Shown here: in pieces, positions 1 to 7,480 of the stretch
Layout of the letters: the number at the start of each line of letters is the position of its first letter
How positions within the stretch are numbered: position 1 is the stretch's first letter
Source: Clostridiales bacterium
Lineage (GTDB): Bacteria > Bacillota > Clostridia > Oscillospirales > JAAYXM01
NCBI GenBank assembly: GCA_012515925.1
Contig: JAAYXM010000200.1
Span: 1 to 15,637 of the forward strand
Length of the DNA: 15,637 nt
Direction: 5' to 3'
Translations under genes and position numbers: made by a program
Notes under the pieces: generated by a model
What the model was told of the DNA's origin: nothing
Databases searched by the model: none
The model's input: the letters and a program-made list of their open reading frames with translations, nothing else

Positions 1-1
1 T

Positions 2-826
2 CTTTCGGCGCCCGTAAAAGCCCTCATAAGACAGGTGGGCGCGGACGGGTATGAGACGATTTTTATCGGCATGTCCGCGCTGTATAATAACCCTGACAAA
101 AAGCTTTTGGATGAGTTTTGCTCGGATGCTTTCCCGGTCGAGCGCGTTGTAATGTGCAGCGACATTGTCGCGGCTCTGTACGGGCTTACTCTCGGCGCTC
201 CCGGCGTTATGACAGTCAGCGGGACGGGCATGATGGGCGCCGCGATTGATTCTGGGGGCAAGCTTGTTTACTCCGGCGGCTGGGGCTATCTGTTGAACGA
301 CGAGGGCAGCTGCTATTCAATAGGCCTTAAGGGAATCATGGCGGCGCTGCGCGATATTGAGGGCATCGGCGCTCCGACAATCCTGACGGGGAGGCTTTTG
401 GAGTTCTATAAGGTGTCCGACTCGCGGGAGTTTCTCGAATATCTGTATTCAAGCGAGGTTCCCGCACGGGTTATCGCATATTTCGCGACCGAGGTTTTAT
501 CCGCGTATAAGAAGAAGGATACCTCGGCGCGCGCGATAATCGGTGAGACCGTTAAGATTTTAGTCACCCATACCGTAAAGCTGATTAATTCGGTTAATAC
601 AAACGCCGGCTCCTTAAGAGTCGGCGTATACGGCGACCTGTTCGAAAAAAACGAGGATATCCTGAATTTATTCAAAAAGAAGCTATACCGCACCCACCCC
701 GAAATAAAGATTGAGATTCCGTCGGTGCCGCCCGAAGCCGGCGCGGTCATATACGGACTTATGCGGCAAAGGCCCGGGGGGTATAAAGATATAATAAACA
801 AGCTCGCCTCGTATTACATAGTTTAA
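2..826 (+). CDS. BadF/BadG/BcrA/BcrD-type ATPase or N-acetylglucosamine kinase-like protein, 5' end missing
   Basis: The reading frame is open from base 2, so the gene starts before the window; an internal GTG at 35 is not needed as a start. The visible 274 residues carry the second half of an ASKHA-fold (actin/sugar kinase) ATPase: an SGTG phosphate-binding loop, then GGWGYLLNDEGS, which is the hallmark of the BadF/BcrA family and of N-acetylglucosamine kinases, and a C-terminal PEAGAVIYGL segment. The N-terminal DGGGTKT-type loop expected in this family must lie upstream. Family knowledge allows either an amino-sugar kinase or an ATPase that activates a radical dehydratase. No Fe-S cluster cysteine pair is visible in this part, which favours the sugar-kinase type, but substrate cannot be read from sequence. 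A strong terminator follows within 10 bases of the stop. Confidence 0.85.
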   Translation, partial: LSAPVKALIRQVGADGYETIFIGMSALYNNPDKKLLDEFCSDAFPVERVVMCSDIVAALYGLTLGAPGVMTVSGTGMMGAAIDSGGKLVYSGGWGYLLNDEGSCYSIGLKGIMAALRDIEGIGAPTILTGRLLEFYKVSDSREFLEYLYSSEVPARVIAYFATEVLSAYKKKDTSARAIIGETVKILVTHTVKLINSVNTNAGSLRVGVYGDLFEKNEDILNLFKKKLYRTHPEIKIEIPSVPPEAGAVIYGLMRQRPGGYKDIINKLASYYIV

Positions 827-832
827 GTAAAC

Positions 833-877
833 AGAGCCGATTGCACCGTTTTTTCGGTCAACCGGCTCTTGTTTTTT
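833..877 (+). terminator. Rho-independent terminator of the ATPase/kinase gene
   Basis: AGAGCCG (833-839) pairs with CGGCTCT (863-869). The inner TTG-ACCG / CGGT-CAA pairs extend the stem around a T-rich loop, and TTGTTTTTTG follows. The hairpin starts 7 bases after the stop at 824-826. Read on the minus strand the U-tract is poor, so it probably serves mainly the rightward gene. Confidence 0.85.
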
Positions 878-886
878 GTTTAAATC

Positions 887-1762
887 CTAACAGTCGTGTT
901 TTACTTCTTCCGGCGGAGTCAGAAGCTGCTCCGGATGCTTTAAGTACCTGAAAAAAAGACGAATCGCGGAAGCGTAATAATACCCGTCGCATATCCGCTC
1001 GTCCACTACGAACCTGAACGTTATGAATTCCCTTGTTTCGGGGTTTCCGTCGGAATCAAGGCACACCTGCTGTTCCTTCTTGCCGAGCGCGACGAAAACC
1101 GAGGTCGTCCCGAACTCGTACAAATGATGATATACCGCCCCTATTCCTATGGAGCCGACGTTTGTGACAAAGACACTCGAATGAAACGGGCTTAGCCTGT
1201 TAATGATTTTGGGCATTTTCCCAATGCTGTCCAGCCAGCGTATCGTAAACACGATAAAGCGTTTTACGAAACCGGGCAGCGAGCCCAATACCACGGCGGC
1301 AATATCCGTATCGTTTTTTTCGGATTTGATTTCCGACAGCGTTTTATTGAACGTCTCGACCACCTGATGAAGCGTGTTGTCGGGCTCGAACGCGGGCATT
1401 ATAAGAGCCTCGTCCCCGTCCTCGTCCATTTCTCTTTTAATCGCCATTGAAATCCGAAGATAGCTTCGGGCAAAAATCTTACCGCCGCTGACAAATCGGT
1501 TTAATCTCGGTTTCTGCGATATCGTCCTGACTATCGCGGCCAAAACCACATGCATCATCGCGAGCCCGGGTATGTTCTGTTTTCTCTGCTCGGATATGAA
1601 TTTTTTCAGTTCGGTGATGTCAACTCTTTCCTCGAGCAATACCTGACTGTCAGATCGGCTGCGCATTATGTACGGTATCATCGTAAACATAGGGTCAAGG
1701 CCCGAGACGCGGTAACCGTCATAACGGTCGCCGAATCTTCTCCTGCGCTGCTCTTTATTCAT
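887..1762 (-). CDS. Free-standing 2-oxo acid dehydrogenase E2 / CAT-fold acyltransferase-like protein with altered active site
   Basis: The 291-residue protein matches the catalytic domain of 2-oxo acid dehydrogenase E2 and chloramphenicol acetyltransferase. An FVTNVGSIGIG segment (about 198-208) corresponds to the E2 'SNLG' region, and VDERICDGYYYA (253-264) corresponds to the terminal HxxxDG motif. There is no lipoyl domain and no peripheral subunit-binding domain, so it is not a normal E2 subunit, and no E1 or E3 gene is adjacent. The position of the catalytic His is Glu255 (D-E-R-I-C-D-G instead of D-H-R-x-x-D-G), while Asp259 and Gly260 are kept. Similar stand-alone E2-like proteins occur in Clostridia; their role is not established. 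It may bind a CoA or acyl ligand, act on a different substrate, or be catalytically dead. The ATG at 1762 has GGGGAG about 8 bases upstream. Confidence 0.8.
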   Translation of the reverse strand: MNKEQRRRRFGDRYDGYRVSGLDPMFTMIPYIMRSRSDSQVLLEERVDITELKKFISEQRKQNIPGLAMMHVVLAAIVRTISQKPRLNRFVSGGKIFARSYLRISMAIKREMDEDGDEALIMPAFEPDNTLHQVVETFNKTLSEIKSEKNDTDIAAVVLGSLPGFVKRFIVFTIRWLDSIGKMPKIINRLSPFHSSVFVTNVGSIGIGAVYHHLYEFGTTSVFVALGKKEQQVCLDSDGNPETREFITFRFVVDERICDGYYYASAIRLFFRYLKHPEQLLTPPEEVKHDC

Positions 1763-1821
1763 ACATACTCTCCCCGTTTTTATTAAGACCGGGTATGGAT
1801 AAACCCCGCTCTTTTCTATTT

Positions 1822-1850
1822 ATTATAATAATATATTGTTTATAACACAA
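1822..1850 (-). promoter_or_regulatory. SigmaA-type promoter of the E2-like gene
   Basis: Read on the minus strand, TTGTGT (1850-1845) is followed after 17 bases by a perfect TATAAT (1827-1822). It lies about 60 bases before the ATG at 1762. The -35 is weak and the -10 ideal. It suggests the gene is transcribed separately from the membrane-protein gene upstream. Confidence 0.55.
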
Positions 1851-1894
1851 GAATTTTATTGTTTTTTATCAAATTTTGAAAATTGCAAGTTTGT

Positions 1895-1957
1895 GAAGCG
1901 AGGGTGGAAGCGAGGGGGCACCCCAAACCGTCCCCACGCTTCACTCGCCCTTGCTTC
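1895..1957 (-). repeat. Imperfect inverted/direct repeat spanning the end of the membrane-protein gene
   Basis: Two tandem 12-bp units, GAAGCGAGGGTG (1895-1906) and GAAGCGAGGGGG (1907-1918), face near-complementary arms CCCCACGCTTC (1932-1942) and CCCTTGCTTC (1948-1957). On the minus strand this makes a long GC-rich stem with a mismatch in each block. The TGA stop of the upstream gene (1943-1941) lies inside one arm. No good U-tract follows, so it may be a weak terminator or an mRNA 3'-end structure. Confidence 0.45.
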
Positions 1958-3377
1958 CCACCGCGAATACACATAAAAGCGGCAGCGCGGGCGCGTGATA
2001 ACGGCTCGCGGCCTCGACAATAATATGCAGCCCGAATATCCCGAGTATAATAAGCGCGGGATAAAGCTTTAACGGGTCTGCCGATTTTGATATAAGCTCC
2101 GCCGCCGTAAAATACAGCGCCGCGAGAAGCACCGCGAGATAATAAATATTCGCGGCGGTTTTCAAACAGGGTTCGTATTTATTAAATGATACTTTCGTAC
2201 GCCTCGCGTCCGCCGCGTGTTTTATATAATCTACGCTCTCGTGGTCGCCGCCCCACATAACATCAAATTTAGAAACCGCGAGCTTAAATAGCGAAAACCC
2301 GGCGATTACGGCGCGCGAAACGCCCATTCCCAGAAATCTGTCGTGAATCCGCTGCGGGCTTAAGTCATTATTCCGCGCGTATTCCGAAAACAGCTCCGAA
2401 TCGCTTTGATTCCATTTACCCCGGCTTTCCGTGTTCATACCTACATATATATTGAATCCCGCGGGAGACGCAGCGATTTCCCTGCCGAGAAGCCGCGCCG
2501 TACCCTGCATTAAAACCGCGGAGGATAAGGTATAAAACAGTATTATTAAAATGATAGCCGCGAGGGCTTTCGGTATGCGATACGGCATACCGGCAAAGCC
2601 TTTTAGTATCAGTGTCACGGCGGACGCGATTAAAATCACGTAACCGAGCGGCCGCACAGAATTCGCGAGCGCGAGCGTAACGCAAAAAGAAATAATAAAA
2701 AAAAGCTTCTTCGGAATAGCCCCGTGGTTTCCGCTTTCGCGAATAAAGCATATAAACATCAAAATCGCGGAAAGCTCTAAAACAATAAACAATGATTCGG
2801 TGGCCATGAGCGCGCAGTAATAGATTGCCGACGGAAACAGCGCGTACAAAAGCCCGCCTGACAGATAATTTTCTTTTTGAATTTTTGCCGCGATAACCCC
2901 TGAGATAACCGCCGACGCGCCGCTACAGATTACAGACAGCACACGTGCCCAGAAAACCGCGTTATCGTATACGCGTATAAATCCGCTTAAAAACACGGGG
3001 TAGGAAACCGTATGCGGAAAAATCGAGGCGTATCTTACCGGCATGTCGGGATTTGTCAGAAGCGTGCCTTTGGCTATTCCGTTCGCGAGCAGGTTGTATG
3101 TCTCGAAATCACCCGCGGGCTTTGCCGTAATAAAATATAAAAATATAATCCGCGGGACAACCGCGGCGGCAAGGATAATAAACGTGGACGCGATTTTATG
3201 CTTTCGGGAAAACCTCCTTGTTTTGGGAAGAAAAAACACATAAACCGCGGAAAGCGCGGCGGCGAAAAAGACAAACAGCCCGCCGCTGAAATAAAGCGTC
3301 CGCGCGGCGGCGAAAAACGCAAGCACAAGGAACAACAAAAACAGTATATCGATTATTCCGGGCTTTTCCGGCTTCAT
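1941..3377 (-). CDS. Polytopic membrane protein, GT-C (GT39/ArnT-like) glycosyltransferase family
   Basis: This 478-residue protein is almost entirely hydrophobic segments. A helix pair at about 10-50 and another helix at about 62-82 are followed by a first extracytoplasmic loop with GDFETY (Asp90), the acidic site typical of GT-C enzymes that use polyprenyl-phosphate sugars. About eight further membrane spans follow. The family transfers sugars from lipid-linked donors to proteins, lipids or wall polymers outside the membrane; acceptor and sugar cannot be inferred, and no glycan cluster is adjacent. An in-frame ATG at 3404 exists, but I prefer 3377. It has AAAGGGTG about 6 bases upstream, and the promoter at 3423-3451 would put the transcript start only about 11 bases before 3404. 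Homology was judged by eye, so the general class is firmer than the exact family. Confidence 0.75.
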   Translation of the reverse strand: MKPEKPGIIDILFLLFLVLAFFAAARTLYFSGGLFVFFAAALSAVYVFFLPKTRRFSRKHKIASTFIILAAAVVPRIIFLYFITAKPAGDFETYNLLANGIAKGTLLTNPDMPVRYASIFPHTVSYPVFLSGFIRVYDNAVFWARVLSVICSGASAVISGVIAAKIQKENYLSGGLLYALFPSAIYYCALMATESLFIVLELSAILMFICFIRESGNHGAIPKKLFFIISFCVTLALANSVRPLGYVILIASAVTLILKGFAGMPYRIPKALAAIILIILFYTLSSAVLMQGTARLLGREIAASPAGFNIYVGMNTESRGKWNQSDSELFSEYARNNDLSPQRIHDRFLGMGVSRAVIAGFSLFKLAVSKFDVMWGGDHESVDYIKHAADARRTKVSFNKYEPCLKTAANIYYLAVLLAALYFTAAELISKSADPLKLYPALIILGIFGLHIIVEAASRYHAPALPLLCVFAVGSKGE

Positions 3378-3422
3378 TAAAATCACCCTTTGTATTGTTG
3401 CCATAAATTGCCATTATCCACT

Positions 3423-3451
3423 ATTATACTGACAGATTGATATTATTGCAA
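3423..3451 (-). promoter_or_regulatory. Strong sigmaA-type promoter of the membrane glycosyltransferase gene
   Basis: On the minus strand TTGCAA (3451-3446), a 17-base spacer and TATAAT (3428-3423) are present. The predicted start of transcription near 3415 leaves a leader of roughly 38 bases to the preferred ATG at 3377. Confidence 0.7.
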
Positions 3452-3498
3452 ATATTATAGCCGTGATTTATCTTTTGTAACCAATGGCCCGATGTGTC

Positions 3499-3602
3499 GC
3501 TTGCTTTTTTCGGCAAGCTGTAAAACAAATTGCCGCTGCTTTCCTCCCCCCGGGGGAGGAAAGCAGCAAGAAAAAACTTGCGGTATTCATGCTTGCTTTT
3601 TT
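3499..3602. repeat. Palindromic intergenic element A with flanking 12-bp direct repeats
   Basis: GCTTGCTTTTTT occurs at 3499-3510 and again at 3591-3602. Between them, 80 bases begin with GGCAAGCTGTAAAACAAATTG and contain a 16-bp perfect palindrome arm, GCTGCTTTCCTCCCCC, facing GGGGGAGGAAAGCAGC (3535-3566). A smaller inverted repeat, GCAAG/CTTGC, sits at 3566-3581. The left module is closely matched by element F at 14890. The element lies between two divergent promoters and codes for nothing visible. No ORF explains this stretch. Confidence 0.75.
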
Positions 3603-3615
3603 ATGTATTCTCCGG

Positions 3616-3644
3616 TTGTAAGAAACGGGAATGCTTGGTATAAT
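3616..3644 (+). promoter_or_regulatory. SigmaA-type promoter of murD with extended -10
   Basis: TTGTAA (3616-3621), a 17-base spacer and TATAAT (3639-3644) with a TGG just before it (extended -10). Transcription should begin near 3651. It lies just right of element A, so the element does not supply the core promoter. Confidence 0.75.
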
Positions 3645-3657
3645 TAGTTATAAAGAA

Positions 3658-3679
3658 TTCCGTGCTTTACGGCACGGAA
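3658..3679 (+). promoter_or_regulatory. Hairpin at the 5' end of the murD transcript
   Basis: TTCCGTGC (3658-3665) pairs fully with GCACGGAA (3672-3679) over a 6-base loop, 8 bp in all. It begins about 7 bases after the predicted transcription start. A short CCCT just after it could pair with part of the AAGGGG ribosome site at 3693-3699. It may stabilise the 5' end or tune translation; no known riboswitch class is recognised. Confidence 0.45.
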
Positions 3680-3708
3680 ACCCTCCTATATGAAAGGGGC
3701 AAGCTGCC

Positions 3709-5103
3709 TTGAGCGACAAGTTGACCAGATACCTGTTCGGGCTTCGCGGAAAGAAGACGGCGGTACTCGGCATGGGCATAAGCAATATTCCGCTCATAAG
3801 AATGCTGCTTGACGCGGGCTTATCCGTTGAAATACGCGACAAAAAGCCCGCGGCAAAGCTTGACGAAAGCCTTATTGACGAATTTAAGAAAAAAGGCGCG
3901 GGTTTTAATTTCGGGGAAGGCTATTTAAAGAGTCTGAACAGCTTTGACGTGGTTTTCAGGTCCCCCGGGATAAGCCCGCTTACCCCCGAGCTTGTAGAGG
4001 CTGAAACCCTTGGAGTCGGGATTACTTCCGAAATGCGCCTGTTCTTTGACGTTTGCCCGTGTCCGATAATCGGCGTTACGGGCAGCGACGGCAAATCCAC
4101 AACCACGACGATTATTTACGAGCTGCTCAAGGCACAAGGTATAAAATGCCATATCGGAGGCAACATAGGCATGCCGCTGCTTAACCGTGCCGATTATATG
4201 GATTCGTCCGAATACGTAGTTTTAGAGCTTTCCTCGTTTCAGCTTTCGGATATGGAAAAAAGCCCGCGAATCGCGGTTATAACAAACGTTGCGCCGAACC
4301 ACCTCGATGTACATAAATCGATGGACGAATACATCGAGGCGAAAAAAAACATATACAGGCACCAGACAAAGGGCGGGCGCGTCGTGCTTAATCTGGATAA
4401 CGAAATCACGCGGGACATGGCCAAAGAGGCCGGCGGCAGGGCGGTGGTGTTTTCGCGAAGGGAGCGCCCGGAGAAAGGCTTCGCGGCACTCGGCGGCGTC
4501 ATCTATAAAGTAAAAAACAACTCGCTCACCGGGATTATAAAGGTCTCGGATATAAAGCTTCCCGGGCTTCATAACGTCGAAAACTACCTCGCGGCAATCG
4601 CCGCCACCGACGGGCTTGTTGAAACAAGTAATATACGAAATGTGGCGCGAAGCTTCGGCGGCGTCGAGCACAGGCTGGAATTCGTGCGCGGCTTTCGCGG
4701 CGTAAGCTATTACAACGATTCGATAGCTTCCTCCCCCACAAGAACGATTGCGGGGCTTAATTCGTTCGATAAAAAGGTAATACTGATTGCGGGCGGCAGA
4801 GATAAGAAAATCCCGTTTGATACACTTGCGGACGAGATAAATATACATGTAAAAAGCCTTATCCTTTTAGGCGAAACCGCCGAAACCATCGGAAAAGCCG
4901 TCCGGCAGTCGAAGAATTATTGCCCCGATGCTCTCGATATTCATATGTGCGCGACATTAGACGACGCGGTTATAAAAGCAAGCGGGATAGCAAAGCCGGG
5001 CGATACCGTGCTGCTTTCACCCGCATGCACTTCGTTTGATATGTTCAATAATTTCGAGGAGCGCGGCAGGAGGTTTAAAGAAGCCGTCCTCGCGCTGAAA
5101 TAA
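3709..5103 (+). CDS. murD: UDP-N-acetylmuramoyl-L-alanine--D-glutamate ligase (MurD)
   Basis: MurD is the cytoplasmic ligase that adds D-Glu to UDP-MurNAc-L-Ala using ATP in peptidoglycan precursor synthesis. All three domains are visible in 464 residues, a normal length. There is an N-terminal Rossmann-like UDP-binding domain with GMGISN (21-26), and a central ATPase domain with the P-loop TGSDGKSTT (124-132), ELSSFQL (173-179) and NHLD (197-200). The C-terminal domain carries EHRLEFV (320-326), YYNDSIASSPT (334-344) and AGGRDKK (361-367). The start is TTG at 3709 with AAGGGG about 9 bases upstream; the frame is closed by a TGA at 3691, so no earlier start is possible. The ATG at 3690 is out of frame. 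The gene stands alone, away from any division/wall (dcw) cluster, with its own promoter. Confidence 0.97.
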   Translation: MSDKLTRYLFGLRGKKTAVLGMGISNIPLIRMLLDAGLSVEIRDKKPAAKLDESLIDEFKKKGAGFNFGEGYLKSLNSFDVVFRSPGISPLTPELVEAETLGVGITSEMRLFFDVCPCPIIGVTGSDGKSTTTTIIYELLKAQGIKCHIGGNIGMPLLNRADYMDSSEYVVLELSSFQLSDMEKSPRIAVITNVAPNHLDVHKSMDEYIEAKKNIYRHQTKGGRVVLNLDNEITRDMAKEAGGRAVVFSRRERPEKGFAALGGVIYKVKNNSLTGIIKVSDIKLPGLHNVENYLAAIAATDGLVETSNIRNVARSFGGVEHRLEFVRGFRGVSYYNDSIASSPTRTIAGLNSFDKKVILIAGGRDKKIPFDTLADEINIHVKSLILLGETAETIGKAVRQSKNYCPDALDIHMCATLDDAVIKASGIAKPGDTVLLSPACTSFDMFNNFEERGRRFKEAVLALK

Positions 5104-5115
5104 TACGAGGCTATA

Positions 5116-5185
5116 TTAATTGTCGCTGTTTTCCCCCTCCGGGGGAGGGAAACGGCACAGCCGGGTTAGATTAACATACAATTAA
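5116..5185. repeat. Palindromic intergenic element B
   Basis: An imperfect GC-rich palindrome (5125-5156) has outer arms GCTGTTT/AAACGGC and a CCCCCTCC-GGGGGAGGG core. It is preceded by AATTGTCGCTGTTTTCC, like the AATTG modules of elements A and F. The 8-mer TTAATTGT (5116-5123) recurs inverted as ACAATTAA (5178-5185). It follows murD by 12 bases and might act as a weak terminator, though no T-run follows. Confidence 0.55.
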
Positions 5186-5214
5186 CGTATACCGGCATAA
5201 CAGGAACAAATTTC

Positions 5215-5243
5215 TTGATTTATTGTTGTATTTACGTTATTAT
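5215..5243 (+). promoter_or_regulatory. SigmaA-type promoter of the flavodiiron gene
   Basis: TTGATT (5215-5220), 17-base spacer, TATTAT (5238-5243). The predicted leader is about 80 bases. In it, GCAAG (5257-5261) could pair with CTTGC (5305-5309), but no known riboswitch is recognised. Confidence 0.6.
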
Positions 5244-5331
5244 AAGCATACTTAAAGCAAGGCGCGAGAATAGTTTCGAACGCATGGACCGGGCGGTGTA
5301 AATTCTTGCGGATAAGGAAAGGTGGATTTGA

Positions 5332-6516
5332 ATGTATAAAATCACGGATTATGTCAGCTGGGTAGGGAAAACCGACTGGGAGCTTCCCAGGTTTCACGGC
5401 GACGAATACTCGATTTTCAAGGGCTCGTCATACAACGCGTATCTGATTCAGGACGAAAAGACGGTTTTAATCGATACCGTCTGGAAGCCGTACGCGGCCG
5501 AGTTTATAGAAAAGCTGAAAAGCGTTATAGATTTAAAAAGCATTGACTACATTATATCAAACCATGCCGAGGTAGACCACAGCGGCGCTTTGCCGGAGCT
5601 TCTGGCAGAAATACCGGGTACCCCGGTTTATTGTACGAAAGCGGGTATCGCTAACCTGAAAGGTCATTATCATGAGGACTGGAATTTCGTCGAGGTCAAA
5701 ACCGGCGACGAGCTCGATATCGGAAAGCACAAGCTTAAATTTATCGAAGCGAGAATGCTGCACTGGCCGGACACGATGTTTACCTATATGACCGGCGAAA
5801 ACATACTGTTTTCAAACGACGCGTTCGGTCAGCATTTCGCGTCGGAGCTTATGTATAATGACAAGGTTGACCGGGCCGGGCTTTACCACGAGGCGATTAA
5901 GTATTACGCTAATATCCTGACCCCGTTTTCAAAGCTGGTTAAAAGAAAAATCGAAGAGGTTTTATCGTTTAACCTGCCGGTAGATATGATTTGTCCGAGC
6001 CACGGTATCATCTGGCGCGATAACCCGGCTCAGATAGTTGAGAAATACTTGGAATGGTCTGACGGGTACAGCGAAAACCAGGTAACAATCTTTTACGACA
6101 CTATGTGGAACGCGACGCGCAGAATGGCCGAAACAATCGCCGAGGGTATACTCTCCGTCAACCCGGATATCACGGTCAAGCTGTTTAACTCCTCCAAACA
6201 GGACAAGAACGAAATAATCACCGAGGTTTTTAAGTCTAAGTTGATTCTGGTCGGCTCGTCGACGATTAACAAGGGTATTCTGTCCTCGGCGGCGGCTATC
6301 CTCGAAATGATCAAGGGTCTCGGCTTTACCGGCAAGAAGGCCGCGGCCTTCGGCAGCTACGGCTGGAGCGGAGAGTCCGTCGGATTAATCAACGAGGAGT
6401 TAAAGCGCGCGGGGTTTGCTCTTATAAACGACGGTATCCGGGTGCTCTGGCAGCCGGATAATGACGCGCTGAACAGGTGCTTTGATTTCGGCGCCGACGC
6501 CGCAAAGAGCATTTAG
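5332..6516 (+). CDS. fprA: Class A flavodiiron protein (FprA-type O2/NO reductase)
   Basis: Flavodiiron proteins reduce O2 to water or NO to N2O in the cytoplasm of anaerobes. The N-terminal metallo-beta-lactamase-like domain keeps every di-iron ligand: H78, E80, D82 and H83 (HAEVDH), H144 (LHWPD), D163 (SNDAFG) and H224 (PSHG). A flavodoxin domain from about residue 250 has the FMN loop YDTMWNAT (255-262). The length of 394 residues is standard for the simple two-domain class. There is no rubredoxin or flavin-reductase extension, so it needs a separate electron donor such as rubredoxin, or coenzyme F420 in methanogens. The ATG at 5332 has GGAAAGGTGG upstream. It has its own promoter and a shared bidirectional terminator. 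Whether it prefers O2 or NO cannot be read reliably from the sequence. Confidence 0.96.
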   Translation: MYKITDYVSWVGKTDWELPRFHGDEYSIFKGSSYNAYLIQDEKTVLIDTVWKPYAAEFIEKLKSVIDLKSIDYIISNHAEVDHSGALPELLAEIPGTPVYCTKAGIANLKGHYHEDWNFVEVKTGDELDIGKHKLKFIEARMLHWPDTMFTYMTGENILFSNDAFGQHFASELMYNDKVDRAGLYHEAIKYYANILTPFSKLVKRKIEEVLSFNLPVDMICPSHGIIWRDNPAQIVEKYLEWSDGYSENQVTIFYDTMWNATRRMAETIAEGILSVNPDITVKLFNSSKQDKNEIITEVFKSKLILVGSSTINKGILSSAAAILEMIKGLGFTGKKAAAFGSYGWSGESVGLINEELKRAGFALINDGIRVLWQPDNDALNRCFDFGADAAKSI

Positions 6517-6531
6517 AATAAAACAATAAAA

Positions 6532-6572
6532 ACGGCATGGTCCGGCAATTACTGCCGTCCATGCCGTTTTTT
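6532..6572. terminator. Bidirectional terminator between convergent flavodiiron and amidohydrolase genes
   Basis: ACGGCATGG (6532-6540) pairs with CCATGCCGT (6559-6567), and an inner CGGCA/TGCCG extends the stem. T6 follows on the plus strand, and TTTTATTGTTTT follows on the minus strand. Its place between two facing stops (6516 and 6586) fits use in both directions. Confidence 0.9.
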
Positions 6573-6585
6573 AATTATGTTAGTA

Positions 6586-7449
6586 TTATAGGTTAAGAAG
6601 CTTTTTCGCGTTTTTATAGCATACCTTGTCGTATACCTCGCGCGAAATCAGGCCTTCGTCAAGCAGACTGTCTATATAAATACTCAGTGTCGTGTTCTCA
6701 AGATTGCGCTCGCTGCAAAAATCATGGCCGAAATACAGCTTGTCCTGAAACTCGTTTAAAAACTTAACGCCGAATTCCTTGTCGCGGCGCAGCGCGTTAA
6801 GCCCGCTTCCCGCGGAAAGATCCCCCAGGAGATTCGGGTATTTTCTCATAAGCTCAACAACCCGTCCGCCGGGCAAAACCTCACTCGCGGGATAACCGCC
6901 GTGGAATTCATCGCCCGAAATCTCGCTCCAGAAATCCGCCGAATGTCCCAGAAATTTTATATTCGGGAATTTCCTCAGCGCGCCTTCAAGCCCCGTTAGG
7001 TTCGCGTCATCTCGAATACCGTAGTAACCGTATTCGTTCGGCGCGATATGTATTGTAAGCGGCAGCGCGTACTTATCGATATAAGACAGCATATTCTCCA
7101 TAAGCGGGTGGTCAAACGGCAGATTCGCGCACATTTCGCCTACCCCGCGGGCGCCCATTTCAAGATAGTACTCAATAAGCTGCGAATAATCGGCTTTCGG
7201 GTTGCGGTAGAACATTCGCGGGTCAAAGTTCATGAAAAAAACGAATTTATCCGGATATTTTTTACAGACCTCCGCAATCTCCTCGATCCTCTGCGGCGTC
7301 TGCACAATTTCATAATGGATAAGCGGCAGCAGCACCGCCATGTCGACCCCCTGCTCTTCGTTCGCGCTTAACTGGCGTTCGACCGAGAAAAACACGTCGC
7401 GCACAAACCCTCTTACCGAGAAAGCATGGGCATGGATATCAATTTTCAC
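6586..7449 (-). CDS. Amidohydrolase-family TIM-barrel metalloenzyme (Amidohydro_2 type)
   Basis: The 287-residue protein has the order of metal ligands expected for the amidohydrolase_2 branch. HAH (H6, H8) lies on strand 1, followed by GVGEM (E105), TIHIA (H134), FLGHSADF (H169) and FGHDF (D243). The last motif is GHD rather than the common GSD. Related enzymes hydrolyse or decarboxylate aromatic and lactone substrates, but many members have no assigned reaction, and none can be assigned here. The start is GTG at 7449, supported by GAAAGGAG about 9 bases upstream; no alternative ATG precedes it. The gene stands alone, divergent from dac and convergent with the flavodiiron gene, so context gives no substrate clue. 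Confidence 0.85.
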   Translation of the reverse strand: MKIDIHAHAFSVRGFVRDVFFSVERQLSANEEQGVDMAVLLPLIHYEIVQTPQRIEEIAEVCKKYPDKFVFFMNFDPRMFYRNPKADYSQLIEYYLEMGARGVGEMCANLPFDHPLMENMLSYIDKYALPLTIHIAPNEYGYYGIRDDANLTGLEGALRKFPNIKFLGHSADFWSEISGDEFHGGYPASEVLPGGRVVELMRKYPNLLGDLSAGSGLNALRRDKEFGVKFLNEFQDKLYFGHDFCSERNLENTTLSIYIDSLLDEGLISREVYDKVCYKNAKKLLNL

Positions 7450-7480
7450 TTGAATTATCTCCTTTCAGTACTATGCGATA

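Noticed and set aside
3535..3566. Palindrome A as a simple transcription terminator
   Set aside because: It lies between two divergent genes with promoters on both sides, and only a distant A-run follows; repeat-element status explains it better.
4222..4848. 208-codon open frame on the minus strand inside murD
   Set aside because: It lies wholly opposite a certain murD; its translation is rich in Arg/His/Tyr with no recognisable domain, and it has no ribosome site.
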